From Haberlea rhodopensis (lineage: Eukaryota > Streptophyta > Magnoliopsida > Lamiales > Gesneriaceae), in assembly GCA_907163345.1 (NCBI GenBank), contig CAJQUN010000433.1, positions 408,782 through 472,781 of the forward strand: a DNA stretch of 64,000 bases, in the 5' to 3' direction. Shown piece after piece: positions 11,874 to 23,527 of the stretch. Position 1 is the stretch's first letter; every line of letters begins with the position of its first letter. Under the pieces are notes generated by a model. The model was not told the origin of the DNA. It did no database searches and saw only the letters and a program-made list of their open reading frames with translations. Both the position numbers and the translations under genes were made by a program.

Positions 11874-12616
11874 CGCTGGCCAGAATGCAAAATTGTTATG
11901 TTTTGTGAAACTTTTGGTAATGATTCGTATATTGGCTTCTAATATTGATTTGTATCATTATGTAGAACCATCCCAGGTGCTAACAACATCGAGGAGATAA
12001 AGTTCTTCAACTTCTCCACTTTTGAAATTAAGGTACGTAGTGAGACGTACGAGCATCGGACGGTAAAACGTGTTACAACTTTGATGATGTATATTGTGAA
12101 TAGTGTGTCCTTATATGTGATGGAATATGTGAAATGATAGTGTTATATCATGATATTGGAATCAATTGTGTTTGATTATTGTGGTATAATTGATGAATGT
12201 TCCGGTAGCCTTTATCTCCGAGCGAGGGAGGTACTTGCCGCTGTCATATGAAGCGATGGTAGTATGATATTTGCCGCTGTCATGTCTAAGAGAAGTAACC
12301 TGCCGCTGTCATTGTCGAAGCGAGGGATATCATATGATGCCGCTATATGTCGAAGCGAGGGGTCCTAAAATTCCGTTGTTGTATTGGGACCGGAACAGTC
12401 ACAATTCTAGTGGTTAATGTGAAATATTGTGGTTATAATTGGAAACGCGTTATCGATCATTATATCGTGAACTAATGATTTTGTGCATAAGTTTGTGAAA
12501 CAGGAACGACAATGAAATGTGCTAATGTGCTAATGGGTGGTTGATCTTGGTTGTATATGTGTTTAGGTGTTGTTGGAAGCTCATACTTGGAAGTTTCTCG
12601 CTGGAACAGGGCTGCT

Positions 12617-12837
12617 CGATCGATCGAAATCTGGGTCCGATCGATCGAGCGGGGCAGAGCCTGAACAAGGCGTGAAATGAGCTTACCGATCGATCGGTAA
12701 TTTTGTTCCGATCGATCGGTGCGACGTCTCGATCGATCGATCGATAAAATGTTTCGATCGATCGATGGAGGCAGTGCTTGGATGCCTATTTTCTCTTCAC
12801 TTGGCGATCGATCGGGGCTTAGAGGGCGATCGATCGC
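12617..12837. repeat. CGATCGATCG palindrome array, second of two in LTR B2
   Basis: Again eight palindromes, but with different flanks, many arranged as facing pairs. For example, GCTCGATCGATCG and CGATCGATCGAGC are about 10 bp apart, so two 10-mers can pair through a longer stem. Spacers are unrelated to the first array. Confidence 0.85.
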
Positions 12838-13061
12838 AAGGCATAAAATGTGGATTTTGGGATTTTGTTTTAAATGATGATGTTTTTGGTAATGGTTCAT
12901 TTATTGACTTCTAATATGGATTCATGTGATTGTGTAGAACCATCCCAGGTAGCCACACATCAAAGGAGATAAAGTTCCACGACATCTCCACTTTTGGAAC
13001 TAAGGTACGTAGTGAGACGTACGAGCATCGGACGGTAAAACGTATTTATTACGCTTTGATT

Positions 13062-13210
13062 GGTTATGCATTATGGTTGCATACATGGTCTTAATTATGC
13101 ATTATGGTTGCATACATGATTGGATATGCATTATGGTTGCATATATGGTTGGTTATGCATTATGGTTGCATACATGGTTGGATATGCATTACGGTTGCAT
13201 ATATATTGTG
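13062..13210 (+). repeat. Tandem TATGCA...TGCATA units
   Basis: About five units of roughly 30 bp. Each holds TATGCATTAYGGTTGCATA, in which TATGCA pairs with TGCATA around a 7-nt loop. Single units of the same sequence occur in LARD2's internal domain near 37,155, 37,268 and 37,397. Confidence 0.85.
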
Positions 13211-13228
13211 AGTCGAGATTATATTGCA

Positions 13229-13445
13229 GTGATGATAGAATACTTGTCGCTGTCATGTCGAAGCGATGATAGAATACTTGCCAGCTGTCATATTTAGCGA
13301 TGAAGAATATTTGCCGCAAATATGTCGAAGCGAAGGATAATGCCGCTGTCATATTGATGCGAGGGATATTATGCCGCTAATATGTCGAAGCGAGGGGTAT
13401 TAATGCCGCTGTCATATAAACGCGAGGGGTATTATGCCACTGATA
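13229..13445 (+). repeat. CCGCT...AGCG hairpin array in LTR B2
   Basis: Degenerate units (GCCGCTGTCAT...AGCGATG, and GCCGCAAATATGTCGAAGCG). Bases 13,265-13,402 match 37,422-37,562 in LARD2 almost exactly, placing the same block in an LTR of one element and in the internal domain of another. Confidence 0.85.
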
Positions 13446-13961
13446 TAATAAGACTGGAAATTGGCCATTGGCATACACGGAATGGATACATGTCATGACA
13501 TGCATATTGGCATTATAATCCTTTGATTATTATTGTGGTACAGGGACAACCAAGGGAGCTTATAAATGTGTTAAATACAGGAAGTGAATTGCATTTACGG
13601 TTTATGCATTGAATTATGATCATATTACTGTGGATATGATTTATATACATGCTCATGGTTTTGGGGTTGTTCCTGTAGGTACTTTTGGGCGGAAGGGGCT
13701 AAGGCGGGTTGATGCGGTGAGCTAGTGAGGAGTGCTCTTGGTAGCAGGCTTGATTCTTTTGTATAGTATCTACTCTAGGAGTAGTGTATAGCTATAGGAT
13801 TAGCATTCATTGGTTGGGAATGTAACTAATCCCTTTTTGGAACTTTATTTTGGTACTGTAATTTAATAGCTCAGGGCATCAACACAACCTTTATACTCTG
13901 TTTATGCATGGAAATTTTTATTTACGCCTTAATCCGCACTTAAGGAACTAGGGTCCTTACA

Positions 13962-15525
13962 TCCGATCAGATCGAGGAGGTGAATACTTAAGCCAAGAGT
14001 TTCATGACTATCTAAAGGAGTGCGGGATAGTCCCACAAATCACACCTCCGTATACTCCACAATTGTATGGTGTATCTGAAAGGAGGAATCGAACTTTGTT
14101 GGACATGGTTCGATCAATGATGAGTCATGCAGATCTTCAGGTTTCCTTTTGGGGACATGCTTTAGAAACAATAATATTTATACTGAACTGTGTTCCATAT
14201 AAATCAGTTGAAAAGACCCCATATGAGATATGGATTGGGAAACGTCCCAGTATGTCTTCTATGAAGATTTGGGGTTGTGACGCTTACGTGAGACGTCACG
14301 CCTCCAACAAACTTGAACCCAAATCTGATAAGTGCTTATTTGTGGGGTATCATAAGGAAACAAAAGATACTATTTCTATTATCCCACCGAGAACAAAGTG
14401 GTTGTTGCTCGGACATGTGTCTTTGTTGAAAGAGAATTTATTTCTAGAAGAGTCAGTGGGAGACGAATAGAACTCAGTGAGTACAACCACAACAAAACAT
14501 TGAACATGATATTGAGATGGAAACAGAGCAGTCACCACAAGTTGTTGTGAAACGTGAACCACAAGTTGTTGTGGACGTAATGCCTGCTCAAGAGACATAA
14601 GCCCAGCGTAGGTCTGTAAGAGTACACCGGGAGCCACAAAGATATGGATTTCTTGTGACTCAACAAGGTGACTAACTACTCATTGATGAGGATGAGCCTT
14701 CATCCTATCAAGAAGCTATAATGGGCCCTGATTCTGAGAAATGGATAGAGGCCATGAAATCTGAGATGGAATCCATGTATGTAAACAAAGTATGGACTTT
14801 GGTTGACCCACTTGAAGGGATAAGACCCATAGGGTGCAAATGGATTTTCAAGAAGAAGACTGATATGGATGGTAACGTACAAACCTTTAAAGGACGATTG
14901 GTTGTTAAAGGTTTCAAACAATTCATGGTATTGACTATGATGAAACTTTTTCACCAGTTTCCATGGTTTAATCCATCAGGATTTTACTTGCAATAGCTGT
15001 ATTTCATGATTATGAAATCTGGCAGATGGATGTCAAAACTGATTTCCTTAATGGAAACTTACTTGAGGATATGTACATGACACCACCTGAGGGTTTGTCG
15101 ATCCAAAGGATGATGGAAAGATATGTAAGCTACAACAATCCATTTATGGATTGAAGCAAGCTTCTCGGAGTTGGAATCTTCGTTTTGATGATGCAATCAA
15201 AGAGTTTGGCTTCATCAAGAACGTAGATGAACCTTGTGCCCAGAAGAAGGTCAGTGGGAGCATAATTATCTTTCTAGTGTTGTATGTAGATGAAACCAAT
15301 GGAGCCATCGCATTGGCTAAGGAAACCAGATCTCACCAGCGATCCAAACACATACTTTGGTGTTTTCATTTCATCCGAGAAATCGTTGAAATAGGAGATG
15401 TGAAAATATGCAAAGAACCAACTGATGATAATGTATCTGATCCGCTGACGAAATCAATGTCACAGCAGAAGCATGATCGTCATTCTAGATCTTTAGGCAT
15501 TAAGTACATGTCTGATTGGTCTTAG
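13962..15525 (+). pseudogene. Copia integrase (right part), RT and RNase H remnant
   Basis: Continues the copia integrase begun at 3,526: RSDRGGEYLSQEF, then GVSERRNRTLLDMVRSMM and FWGHALET (integrase), KCLFVGY, then the RT entry W(T)LVDPLEG...GCKWIFKKKTDMDG. The frame breaks near 14,930, picks up at QMDVKTDFLNGN and SIYGLKQASRSWNLRFD, and reaches LYVDE. From there a deletion jumps to the RNase H end (GAIALAKE, ICKEPTDDNVSDPLTK). Much of RT and RNase H is missing, so this copy is dead. A purine-rich tract (AAGTGGGAGATT) precedes the LTR. Confidence 0.9.
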
Positions 15526-15540
15526 TGCAAGTGGGAGATT

Positions 15541-16519
15541 TGTTGGGATATGCCGTAAGACAACTCATTAGATGGTTGATTTTGGTATACATTGTAATAT
15601 GATTTCATTAATGGCAATTCATTATTAAATATTATTCCAATATCTGTGTAATATGAATACATAAATATTAAAGTCCTTTGAATAATATTATATTATACTT
15701 AAAGATTTTCGCTAGTCAAGTATTATCATGAATTGGGATAATGATTACGCATTCAGACAAGTATGTGTTGATTGATGAATTTGTTCATGGATATGAGATA
15801 TCGAATCCACACATAGGTACATGTTAGAGAGCTATGTACTTGACAGACCCACCATGAGAATGCTACATGGATTGTTATATGAATGTCATAAGCAATTCTC
15901 ATAGTGATAATAGTGTATATAATCCTTACGACTTGAGATCACCAGAGATCCCAACATAAGGAGTTGATATCTTGATATTGTCAAACCTTACATGTAACAG
16001 GATAAACTATAAAGACAGTCATTGGATATACTATGAATTATGTAGAGGGGTGTTGAGTGATCAAAATATGATTTGTCCCTCCTATATAACAGGAAAATTG
16101 TTTGGATCCTTGATTAAATGAGACTAAAATGCATGGCCATGCTCGAATGAGTCGATATGTGATATCGAGCTTATTCGTTTATTCTAGTCCACTCGATGAT
16201 CAAGAAATAAAAGATGGAACTATACGAGTATGACTTATTCCATGACTCGTGTTTAATCTAAACACCTAGGACAAAGGGATTAAGTTACATGGTGAATATT
16301 ATCGCATGCCATAGGTAATGTGGAGTCAATGACATTCTTTTAACTTGGGTAGCCTTGATGTGTTGCTAGATACCACTCATTGATTATGACATAAATAAGA
16401 TTTTATGTCACTGCCAACGTTACAAGATCCTAACGGGTCGCACAAAAGATTAAACCGATAAAGTGAGATAAAATTCATTTTGGACGAATTAAATTGATTA
16501 GGATGAGTCCTAATCATAA

Positions 16520-16580
<61 letters not shown>

Positions 16581-16935
16581 AAATATATGTACATGGATAA
16601 AGATTGGGTTTGATTTTCGAAAACCCTATTGTTAATTAGCCTCCTCATTTTATCTATATATATACATATTCATATTAGGGTTAATGAGTAAATTCAGATT
16701 AACAAGATTCTGAACCTAAGAAGGAGCTGTCACCTTCGTCTTTTTCCTTTCAGTTGGATTATCAAGTCTAGCAACTTGATAATTGCAACACCCCTTATCG
16801 ATTCGATCGTGTGGATATCGTAGAGGCAAGCTGTGAAGTTTTGCTAGACGACTCGTGGAACTCGTGGATGTTTTTCTGCATCAAACACGCTATAAAGGTA
16901 TAACTCTAATCGCCCGATATGGTTTCTTCGTATAA
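15541..16935 (+). mobile_element. 3' LTR of the copia element (right end approximate)
   Basis: Begins TGTTGGGATATGCC directly after the copia polypurine tract. A clean CCCAACA end is not seen. Pararetrovirus-like coding sequence is recognisable by about 16,960, so the right boundary near 16,935 is an estimate and the LTR may be truncated there. It contains a TA microsatellite. No coding sequence is recognised. Confidence 0.72.
16525..16578. repeat. (TA)n microsatellite
   Basis: About 27 uninterrupted AT/TA dinucleotides inside the copia LTR. Confidence 0.97.
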
Positions 16936-16949
16936 ATCCATGGTTGGAA

Positions 16950-18298
16950 TCCGAATTTTTTAGTCGGATTCCTAACGGTGAAACCTTACCAGCCATTGCC
17001 GGAAGAGACTTTTCCAAGCGGATCCTTATCCTTAATGAAGGAGTCCATGGAGCGGAAAATAATCGGAGGAGCAAGCTGGTACCCCGTGGTACAAATTCAA
17101 GACTCCACCCATTTATTTCCATGATACATGAGCTGATATACTGCTAATATTCATAAGATTATTGTGCCGAGACTACGGGAGGCATTTCCCAGGAAGCTCC
17201 CCATTAGTTTTTGCAACAAGCGTGGTGATGAAGGACAACTTCGACACCCAAAGATGAAGGATCAGCGGAAATTTGGTGAAGCATTCCTTCAGTTTCGACA
17301 CCAAGGTCCTAGTGAAAAGGATTCCCAAACTTTTGACTTGGTTAATATTATGTCTTTCAGAGAACAGGATGAGGAGGAAGTTACTCCAAAAACCCTGTTA
17401 TTGCTAAAAAAAGGCATTGCAGAACGAGATTCCACAACGTTAAGCTACCCTCGAAGAGCAAATTACTCTAGAGGATGTTAAAAGGAAGATTCAGAGGAAC
17501 TACAATGACGATTCACTGGCATAGTGGAATAAGAATGAGCTCAAAGCTACTTTGAAGATGAAAGCCGGAAAAGAAAATGAGTTCGTTAGATTCAGACTAA
17601 TCCCCATAAATATGGAAGATCGGATGAACTTGCAGATAAGGTACATCTTGACCTTAAGTTAATCTCAGCAGGTGTTTCTCCATATAGCAGTCCATGATTT
17701 CTTGTTCGGAATCATGAAGAAATTAAGAGGAAAGTCAAGATTAGTAATCAACTACAAAGGAATCAACGGCATCTTGGATTTCATGAATACTTTATCCCTA
17801 GCAGAGAACATTTGGTAAATAGCATCAAGACTGCCAAAGTGTTTTCCAAATTCGATTGTAAGTCTGGATTTTACCATATTAAGATTGAGGCAGCAAGCAG
17901 AATGTATACAACATTCTCCGCACCACAAGTGCATTATATCTGAAATGTCATGCCAATGGGATTGGCAAACGTTCCCCCAATATTCCAAAGGAAGATGTAT
18001 AATCTTTTCAAAGATTACTTCAGCTTTATGTTCGTGTATATTGACGACATCCTCATTGCGTCAAGAAAGGATTTTAAAAAATGGTCATTATTCCTACTGG
18101 CGGAGAAATTTATCTTAAAAATAGATAATACAAGTGTTAAGTATTTTCTAAAAAATAAAATTGAGTCAAAACCATAAAATGCTAGACTTTTAAGATGGCA
18201 AGCTGAATGCCAATATTATGATTATGAAATTGTCATTGTGAAATCGGATAAAAATGTTCTTGCAGATTTCTTAACACGAGATGGAGGGACACATTGCT
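16950..18298 (+). pseudogene. Endogenous pararetrovirus copy 1: protease end, RT and RNase H
   Basis: Degenerate Caulimoviridae-type pol on the + strand. It starts inside the protease tail (LPAIAGRDFSKRILILNEG, also found in copy 2) and continues through the RT entry (LREAF, SFCNKRGDEG). The RT core has SRLVINYKGIN, VFSKFDCKSGFYHIKIE and an intact-looking YIDDILIAS near 18,037. After RT a deletion jumps to the RNase H tail (ARLLRWQAECQYYDYE, KNVLADFLTRDG). Several frameshifts and stops, including a TGA just before the NVMPMGL motif, make it non-functional. The family reverse-transcribes its genome without an encoded integrase, and none is seen. A fixed, decayed viral fossil is the simplest reading. 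Confidence 0.85.
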
Positions 18299-19657
18299 AG
18301 CAATACCCTCAAACGAGTGAGGAATCTCAGTGAAAACTTGGAGATCCTGGAACGAGACTTTGGGACTCATATATCTCAATGCTGAGGTCGCATGACGACT
18401 TCAACGAGCAGATCAGGAACTTGTTACTGATCACATACGATCGTGCTTTCGGGACCATGAACGTTTGTTTGAAGTCTTGAAAGAGCCCATCCTCCAGGCC
18501 GCACCTCCAACGATGCAGAAATGATTGTTTAGAGAACAAGGCTCATCTAACCAGGAGACAAGGGATTCAAGTACCACTATCACGAGTACTGCAGATGATG
18601 CATTCCTTGAGGATGTACAAGATGTAGCGAATGTTGAGGGTCAAGTGTTATCAGAATCTGAACCTTCAAGTCAACCTAGCACCTCTGGCGTAAAAGAGGA
18701 AGAATTGAACCTTAGGTCAATGACTGGCAATTCTATGGTTCAAACTAATTACGATTTAGTTTCTTCACCCTTGTAGGATTACAAACGTACTTGGGAGAAA
18801 CTAATTACCAGACGAGGTATCAACCTAGACAAATCTATTGTTGATATCTTTGAAAAAATATCGATAGTTTGGTTGAAACCAGGCAACCATCCAAACGAAG
18901 TTCATGAATGATATAATTTCGGAGCTCTCGCTTCGGTTTATACTGTTGCACCAACATTATCTAAAATCCTCAAAATTATCAAAGTGGATCAGAGAAGCTG
19001 TTCACGAGACATGAGCCAATAATCGACATTTGGTCAGAGGTGATATTTTGGAGTTGTATTTTTTTAGTTTTGCTCCAAAACCAGCAAAGAAAGGCTTCAT
19101 TGATGATTTTTATTTTAACAAACTCAGACGACTAGACGGAAACTCCTTAAAAATAGAAAATGGCAGTGAAATACTCATTTAAGTTCTTTCAGAATTCAAT
19201 CAACTGTACTTTCATGCAAAATTCCATGACAAGAACATCAACAAGGTTTGCCGAAGAACTCTTTGAAACAAAAAGAAGAATTCTTTGGGAGAACAATATT
19301 CCGGAGGGAAAGAAACTTACCAAAAATTCTGCAACATGTCACATATTGGCCGATTGATAGATCACATTTGCCAAGCATGCCCGGAGCAGAAAGAAACATA
19401 GTTTGGGAAAGGATTCCGATCCAAACCGACAGATCCGAGGCAGGAAGAGACAAAAGACCTGCTGAGAAGAGAGCTCATTTTCCTAAAGCTGGGGGACCAC
19501 AAAAAACCAATAATGTAAAGAATCCCCGACAAAGGAAAATGCGTGGATCATTAAAAAATAGTGTGATAACTATTAAACGCACTATGACAAAAATAATGGA
19601 CCACTCACGAGAAAAGTTGGCACACTCAGACAAAGATGCCAGACCACGTGAAAATTA
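18299..19657 (+). pseudogene. Endogenous pararetrovirus copy 1: downstream ORF (transactivator-like, tentative)
   Basis: Downstream of RNase H are several broken frames in the position where caulimovirids with a separate last ORF encode the translational transactivator/inclusion-body protein. An acidic Ser/Thr/Glu-rich stretch (18,525-18,776) precedes more conserved-looking pieces, such as FAPKPAKKGFIDDFYF near 19,070 and a Cys-containing HICQACPE near 19,365. Stops and frameshifts are frequent. The assignment rests on position and general character; no diagnostic motif could be confirmed by eye. Confidence 0.5.
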
Positions 19658-19727
19658 AGGAGCACTCACGGGCGCACTCAACAATTATCAAGATTTGGAA
19701 TCTGAAGTTGAAGTCTAGATTCACACC

Positions 19728-19793
19728 TATATAAATACACTCATTCAGGAAGTTAAGTACATCGAAAATTCTTCATAGTTTTCTGAGAATAAA
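19728..19793 (+). promoter_or_regulatory. Pararetrovirus copy 1 promoter TATA box and poly(A) signal
   Basis: TATATAA at 19,728-19,734 follows the last ORF, and AATAAA lies at 19,788-19,793. A TATA box followed closely by a poly(A) signal is the layout of the caulimovirid intergenic region, where the genome-length RNA starts and ends with terminal redundancy. Confidence 0.6.
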
Positions 19794-20170
19794 AATTGTA
19801 GTTCTCAAGCTTTGTAATCTTTCAACTTTCATAACTTGGTAATAATTTATTTCTTTCTTTCTTTTGTAATCGTTTGTAATATTGTTCTGTATTTTATTTT
19901 ATATGTTCTTGAGTCAAGCATCTTCTATATTAGAGGTTAAACAAGTGTGTCTCCTCTCAAAAAAGAGATGTTTTATTGAACATTATAAGTATTTCCAGAA
20001 TAAAACGAAGATTGTTGCCCATCTATCTCCCAGATTTTTTTTAATCTTTCTTATATCTTGATTATACATTACGCCTTAAGGTAGGCAACGAATTAGGACT
20101 GTGCTTTACGATTTCTGAAGGAGTCGGATAACTTGCAAACGAACCTTGCATGATGGACTGAGGTTGGATA
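19794..20170 (+). other. Probable pararetrovirus leader, then element end
   Basis: Non-coding and T-rich, with no gene. It follows the promoter/poly(A) unit and is probably the 5' leader of the viral RNA. The end of the viral insertion near 20,170 is estimated from the change to very AT-rich sequence. Confidence 0.4.
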
Positions 20171-21896
20171 GTGAGAAAAAGAAAATACTTTTTTCAAATA
20201 CTTAATTATCAAAAAATATGTAATATTTATTGACATATACTCACAAAATAATATGTGAAGCTCATTGAGTGAATAAAAGTAAATATGTCAGGGGCCTACA
20301 ATAAATGACAAGGTAGTAAGATTATACTTTAAAGGGGTGCAAATTGCTATTAGGACAATCAGTAAATCGAAGTGTGGCAAATACAAACCCAACCTTTATT
20401 CTTAAAATGGTAAGTTGTAATTGTTGCAATTGCACTTGCTATGTCAAGATTGCAAATTATATTTATGATTAATTTATATGGAATTTTCTTTGTTTTTTTT
20501 TTTTTTATTTTTTTAAAAAAATTCAATTAAATTTATAAATATTATTTATATATTTATGATTATTATAAAAATTATAAAGCACTAGTATTAAAGTGGGTAT
20601 AGATAGGGACATATGGATATTAGATAATAGATGTAAATAGGATATTGATAATGTACGCAGATATGGTATTATTAGGATAGAACTATTAGATAAGAAGTAT
20701 TTTAAATATGTAACTCATAAATACCTAATATATAAAATATAAATACAAATATATTAATTAAAGTACTAAATATATAAATATTGTTATTAAAGTATATAGA
20801 TATTATATATTTTATATAAATAAAATAAATATTATTCTTATATAATTATATAGTTATTATATATATAAATATAAATTATATTTTATATTTAAAATAGGCT
20901 AATATTCTAGAGAAGATCATAAAAGTCAAACTTATAAGTAGACTTAAAATATTTATTATAAATATGTATAGATTATATTAAAATATAATAAAATATTAAT
21001 GGGTCACATTAATTAAAAGGATAAAGATGGTTTGAAATTGTTATATATAGATTTTATCGGGGGGGCGATCCACTCCCTCCATCATTGAGCATATGTACAC
21101 AAAAAACATAGTCTGTTTCCAAAAATATACTCTGATGTAAATAACATTGATCTTCATTTCTCCGTTGGACATGTTCTTATTAATAATCAAATTTTAAAAT
21201 GGTTACCCACTCCTTTTTAGTAAGTCTGATTGATTTTCTTAAAATATATTACAAGTAATAAATGAACGTATTGTATTTTAGTGGGTCTAATTATGGAATT
21301 ATTCACGATATTTTCTATAGTTTTTTAAAAATATCTCCCCATATAAATATGTCTTCAATCCATCGTTAAATAAAATACTAAATTTTGTATGATATCATAT
21401 TTTAATATGTTGTTTTAAATTTAAAATTATTTTTCAGTAATAATATTGTATCATACTTATAAAAATATAATAATTTTTCCATCTATTATAATGAACCTTA
21501 TAAATATTTGCTATGTATATAAAGCATTACATTCTCCAGCTAATTCAAATCGAAACAATTAGATGTTCAACTAATGCTTATATGACCAACCCACTGTCAT
21601 TTAAAATTTTTATTATATAATGGATTTTTTTTTTTTTAATCCACTTCATTTATTTATTGTTACTTTTTTTTTCAAATAAATCTAACTAGTTATTGAGTTT
21701 GATTGACACGAACATATAATTTATGTTATAATGTTGAATAACAAGCCTTTGATTTTCTATTTCAATCTAAAATATAGAAAATTTATGTAGAAGTCCTGAT
21801 GATAAAATCACACAGAGCGTATTTTCATATAAAAGTTGAACTTTTTTAAAGCACTAGAGAGAATAACACAAGTAGTTATTTCTTAATACCACCATA
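20171..21896. other. AT-rich intergenic spacer
   Basis: Very AT-rich DNA with poly-T runs (near 20,490, 21,630 and 21,665) and no credible reading frame, RNA gene or element end. It probably contains the 3' flank of the RNR gene on its right side. Confidence 0.6.
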
Positions 21897-22886
21897 TTAG
21901 AAATCCTCATCCAGTTTGAAAACATGGGCAACCCCATTTCCGTTCAAACTAGACATAATCGAAGCCTTTTGATACTCCCCCACTCTCTTCTCGAAGAAAT
22001 TTGTCTTCCCTTGCAGGCTAATTAGCTCCATCCAATCGAATGGATTCTGTACATGGTACAGCTTACCATATCCCAGAGCATTCAGCAGTCTATCTGCCAC
22101 AAACTCTATGTACTGGCTCATCAAATCCCCGTTCATGCCCACCAGTGCGCAGGGAAGGGCGTCACAAACAAATTCCCTCTCGATATCCACCGCGTCTGCG
22201 ACTATCCCCTTAACTTTCTCCTCGCTCGGCTTCATTTTCAGTAAACTGTATAGCAGACAGGCGAAGTCGCAGTGCAACCCTTCGTCTCTGGAGATAAGCT
22301 CGTTTGAGAAAGTTAGTCCTGGCATTAACCCGCGCTTCTTGAGCCAGAATACGGCGCAGAAGCTTCCTGAAAAGAATATCCCTTCAAAACAAGCAAAGGC
22401 GACCAGGCGCTCCGCGAATGATTCTGACCCATCGATCCAGCGGAGAGCCCACTTGGCCTTCTTTTCGACGCAGGGGACGGTTTCGATTGCGTGGAAGAGC
22501 ATGTTCTTCTCCGCGGAATCTTTTATATAAGTTTCGAGCAGAAGACTGTACATCTCGGAGTGAATGTTCTCGATGGCGATTTGAAAGCCGTAAAAAGCGC
22601 GAGCCTCCGAGATTTGGACTTCCTTCATGAATCGTCCCGCAAGGTTCTCCAATACGATGCCGTCAGAGGCGGCAAAGAACGCGAGAACATATTTGATGAA
22701 ATGCTTTTCGTCAGCAGTAAGGGCGTCCCAGTGGCGGAGATCCTGCGATAAATCAACTTCCTCGGCCGTCCAAAATGATGCTTCAGATTTCTTGTACATT
22801 TCCCAGATTTGAGGGTACTGAATTGGGAACATGCAGAAACGATCTGGGTTGGCGGCGAGGAGGGGTTCTTCAGGCATCGAAGGCAT
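21897..22886 (-). CDS. RNR2: Ribonucleoside-diphosphate reductase small subunit (R2)
   Basis: Complete 329-residue intronless reading frame. R2 houses the di-iron/tyrosyl radical that the large subunit uses to reduce ribonucleotides to deoxyribonucleotides, mainly in the cytosol in S phase. All metal ligands are present: Asp75, Glu106, His109, Glu168, Glu202 and His205. The radical Tyr113 lies four residues after His109 (IHSEMY), as in other class Ia R2 proteins. The C-terminus ends VFKLDEDF, the acidic-aromatic tail that docks on the large subunit. Length matches plant R2 proteins. The Met used is the first in frame and sits in a normal R2 N-terminus (PLLAANPDRFCMFPI). It looks functional and is the only intact gene between 16 and 45 kb. 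Intronless R2 genes are known in plants, and no poly(A) tract or target duplication suggesting retroposition is seen. Confidence 0.97.
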   Translation of the reverse strand: MPSMPEEPLLAANPDRFCMFPIQYPQIWEMYKKSEASFWTAEEVDLSQDLRHWDALTADEKHFIKYVLAFFAASDGIVLENLAGRFMKEVQISEARAFYGFQIAIENIHSEMYSLLLETYIKDSAEKNMLFHAIETVPCVEKKAKWALRWIDGSESFAERLVAFACFEGIFFSGSFCAVFWLKKRGLMPGLTFSNELISRDEGLHCDFACLLYSLLKMKPSEEKVKGIVADAVDIEREFVCDALPCALVGMNGDLMSQYIEFVADRLLNALGYGKLYHVQNPFDWMELISLQGKTNFFEKRVGEYQKASIMSSLNGNGVAHVFKLDEDF

Positions 22887-23262
22887 GTTGGACAGTTAAG
22901 ATGAAAAATATACAGCAAGAATCAACGGAGAAGACAATGAATTGTGAATTATGAATTGTGAGTTGAAATTTAAGAGGGGACAGTATAGGGTTTAAATATG
23001 GATGAAGGATTTTGAAATTTGGGGAAGATTTAGAAGCGGGATTTTCAATTTGGTTGCCAATACCTTGGAAGCATACATGGGAAGATAACTACGGTCAAGA
23101 CTTGCAGGGGAAGTTTTACAGCGTTGAGTATTATAGAACGGTGGATTATTAAACATGGTAAATTCACTTAAAATTATTGGGTTATTTAATTAAATAACCT
23201 GAAAAAATAAAGAATTACAAAAATAACCTGAAAAATGAACAAATTTAAAAAGTAACCTAAAC
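22887..23262 (-). promoter_or_regulatory. Upstream region of the RNR small-subunit gene
   Basis: On the minus strand, ATATTTAAA (22,991-22,999) lies about 105 bp before the ATG and could be a TATA box. AATCCCGCTT near 23,030 resembles an E2F site (TTTSSCGC) with one mismatch. E2F control would fit S-phase expression of RNR genes, but the match is imperfect. Confidence 0.4.
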
Positions 23263-23471
23263 CGTCAACTCAGTTGGCGTGTCCAGAGTGTGACGCCAAT
23301 TCAGTTGGCGTCACCGAATAAAATATTGGTCACGCCAACTGAGTTGGCGTGACCAATTTAGAATATATAGTCACGCCAACTGAGTTGGCGTGACCTTTGT
23401 TTTTATTCGGTCACGCCAACCCAGTTGGCGTGACATTATTATATTAGTTCCGCCAACTGAGTTGGCGGAAC
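23263..23471. repeat. Six long palindromes (CGCCAACTSAGTTGGCG core)
   Basis: Six inverted repeats share the core CGCCAACTGAGTTGGCG. Most extend to about 25-27 bp (GGTCACGCCAACT...AGTTGGCGTGACC). The last one changes both arms together (GTTCCGCCAACT...AGTTGGCGGAAC), keeping the palindrome. The array ends 10 bp before a TATA box that precedes the MULE transposase reading frame. Confidence 0.92.
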
Positions 23472-23480
23472 TATTTCTGC

Positions 23481-23488
23481 TATAAATA
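23481..23488 (+). promoter_or_regulatory. TATA box upstream of MULE transposase
   Basis: TATAAATA lies just after the palindrome array and about 300 bp before the transposase ATG. Confidence 0.6.
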
Positions 23489-23527
23489 AACTCCTTCGCC
23501 TCTCATTTCTCCCACACATTCACTCGA

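Larger units (their letters stand above)
10952..13961 (+). mobile_element. LTR B2 of gypsy B, chimeric and enlarged (about 3.01 kb)
   Basis: It opens TGTGATGTCC and ends GGTCCTTACA against copia integrase. To about 12,530 it is nearly identical to LTR B1. It then switches to a different but related LTR sequence, which repeats the same modules: a second CGATCGATCG array, a second copy of the CCATCCCAGG...GGAGATAAAGTTC block (12,940) and a second AAGGTACGTAGTGAGACGTA block (13,003). The result is about 1 kb longer than B1 and best explained as a recombinant of two LTR subfamilies. The second half closely matches part of LARD2's internal domain. Confidence 0.85.

Noticed and set aside
16525..16578. 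TA tract as an origin or matrix-attachment element
   Set aside because: A simple microsatellite within an LTR; nothing else supports a function.
22108..22530. 140-residue plus-strand open frame opposite the RNR gene
   Set aside because: Antisense shadow of a well-supported coding sequence.
21897..22886. RNR small subunit as a processed retrogene
   Set aside because: Intronless, but R2 genes in plants are often so. All catalytic residues are intact and no poly(A) tail or flanking duplication is seen.
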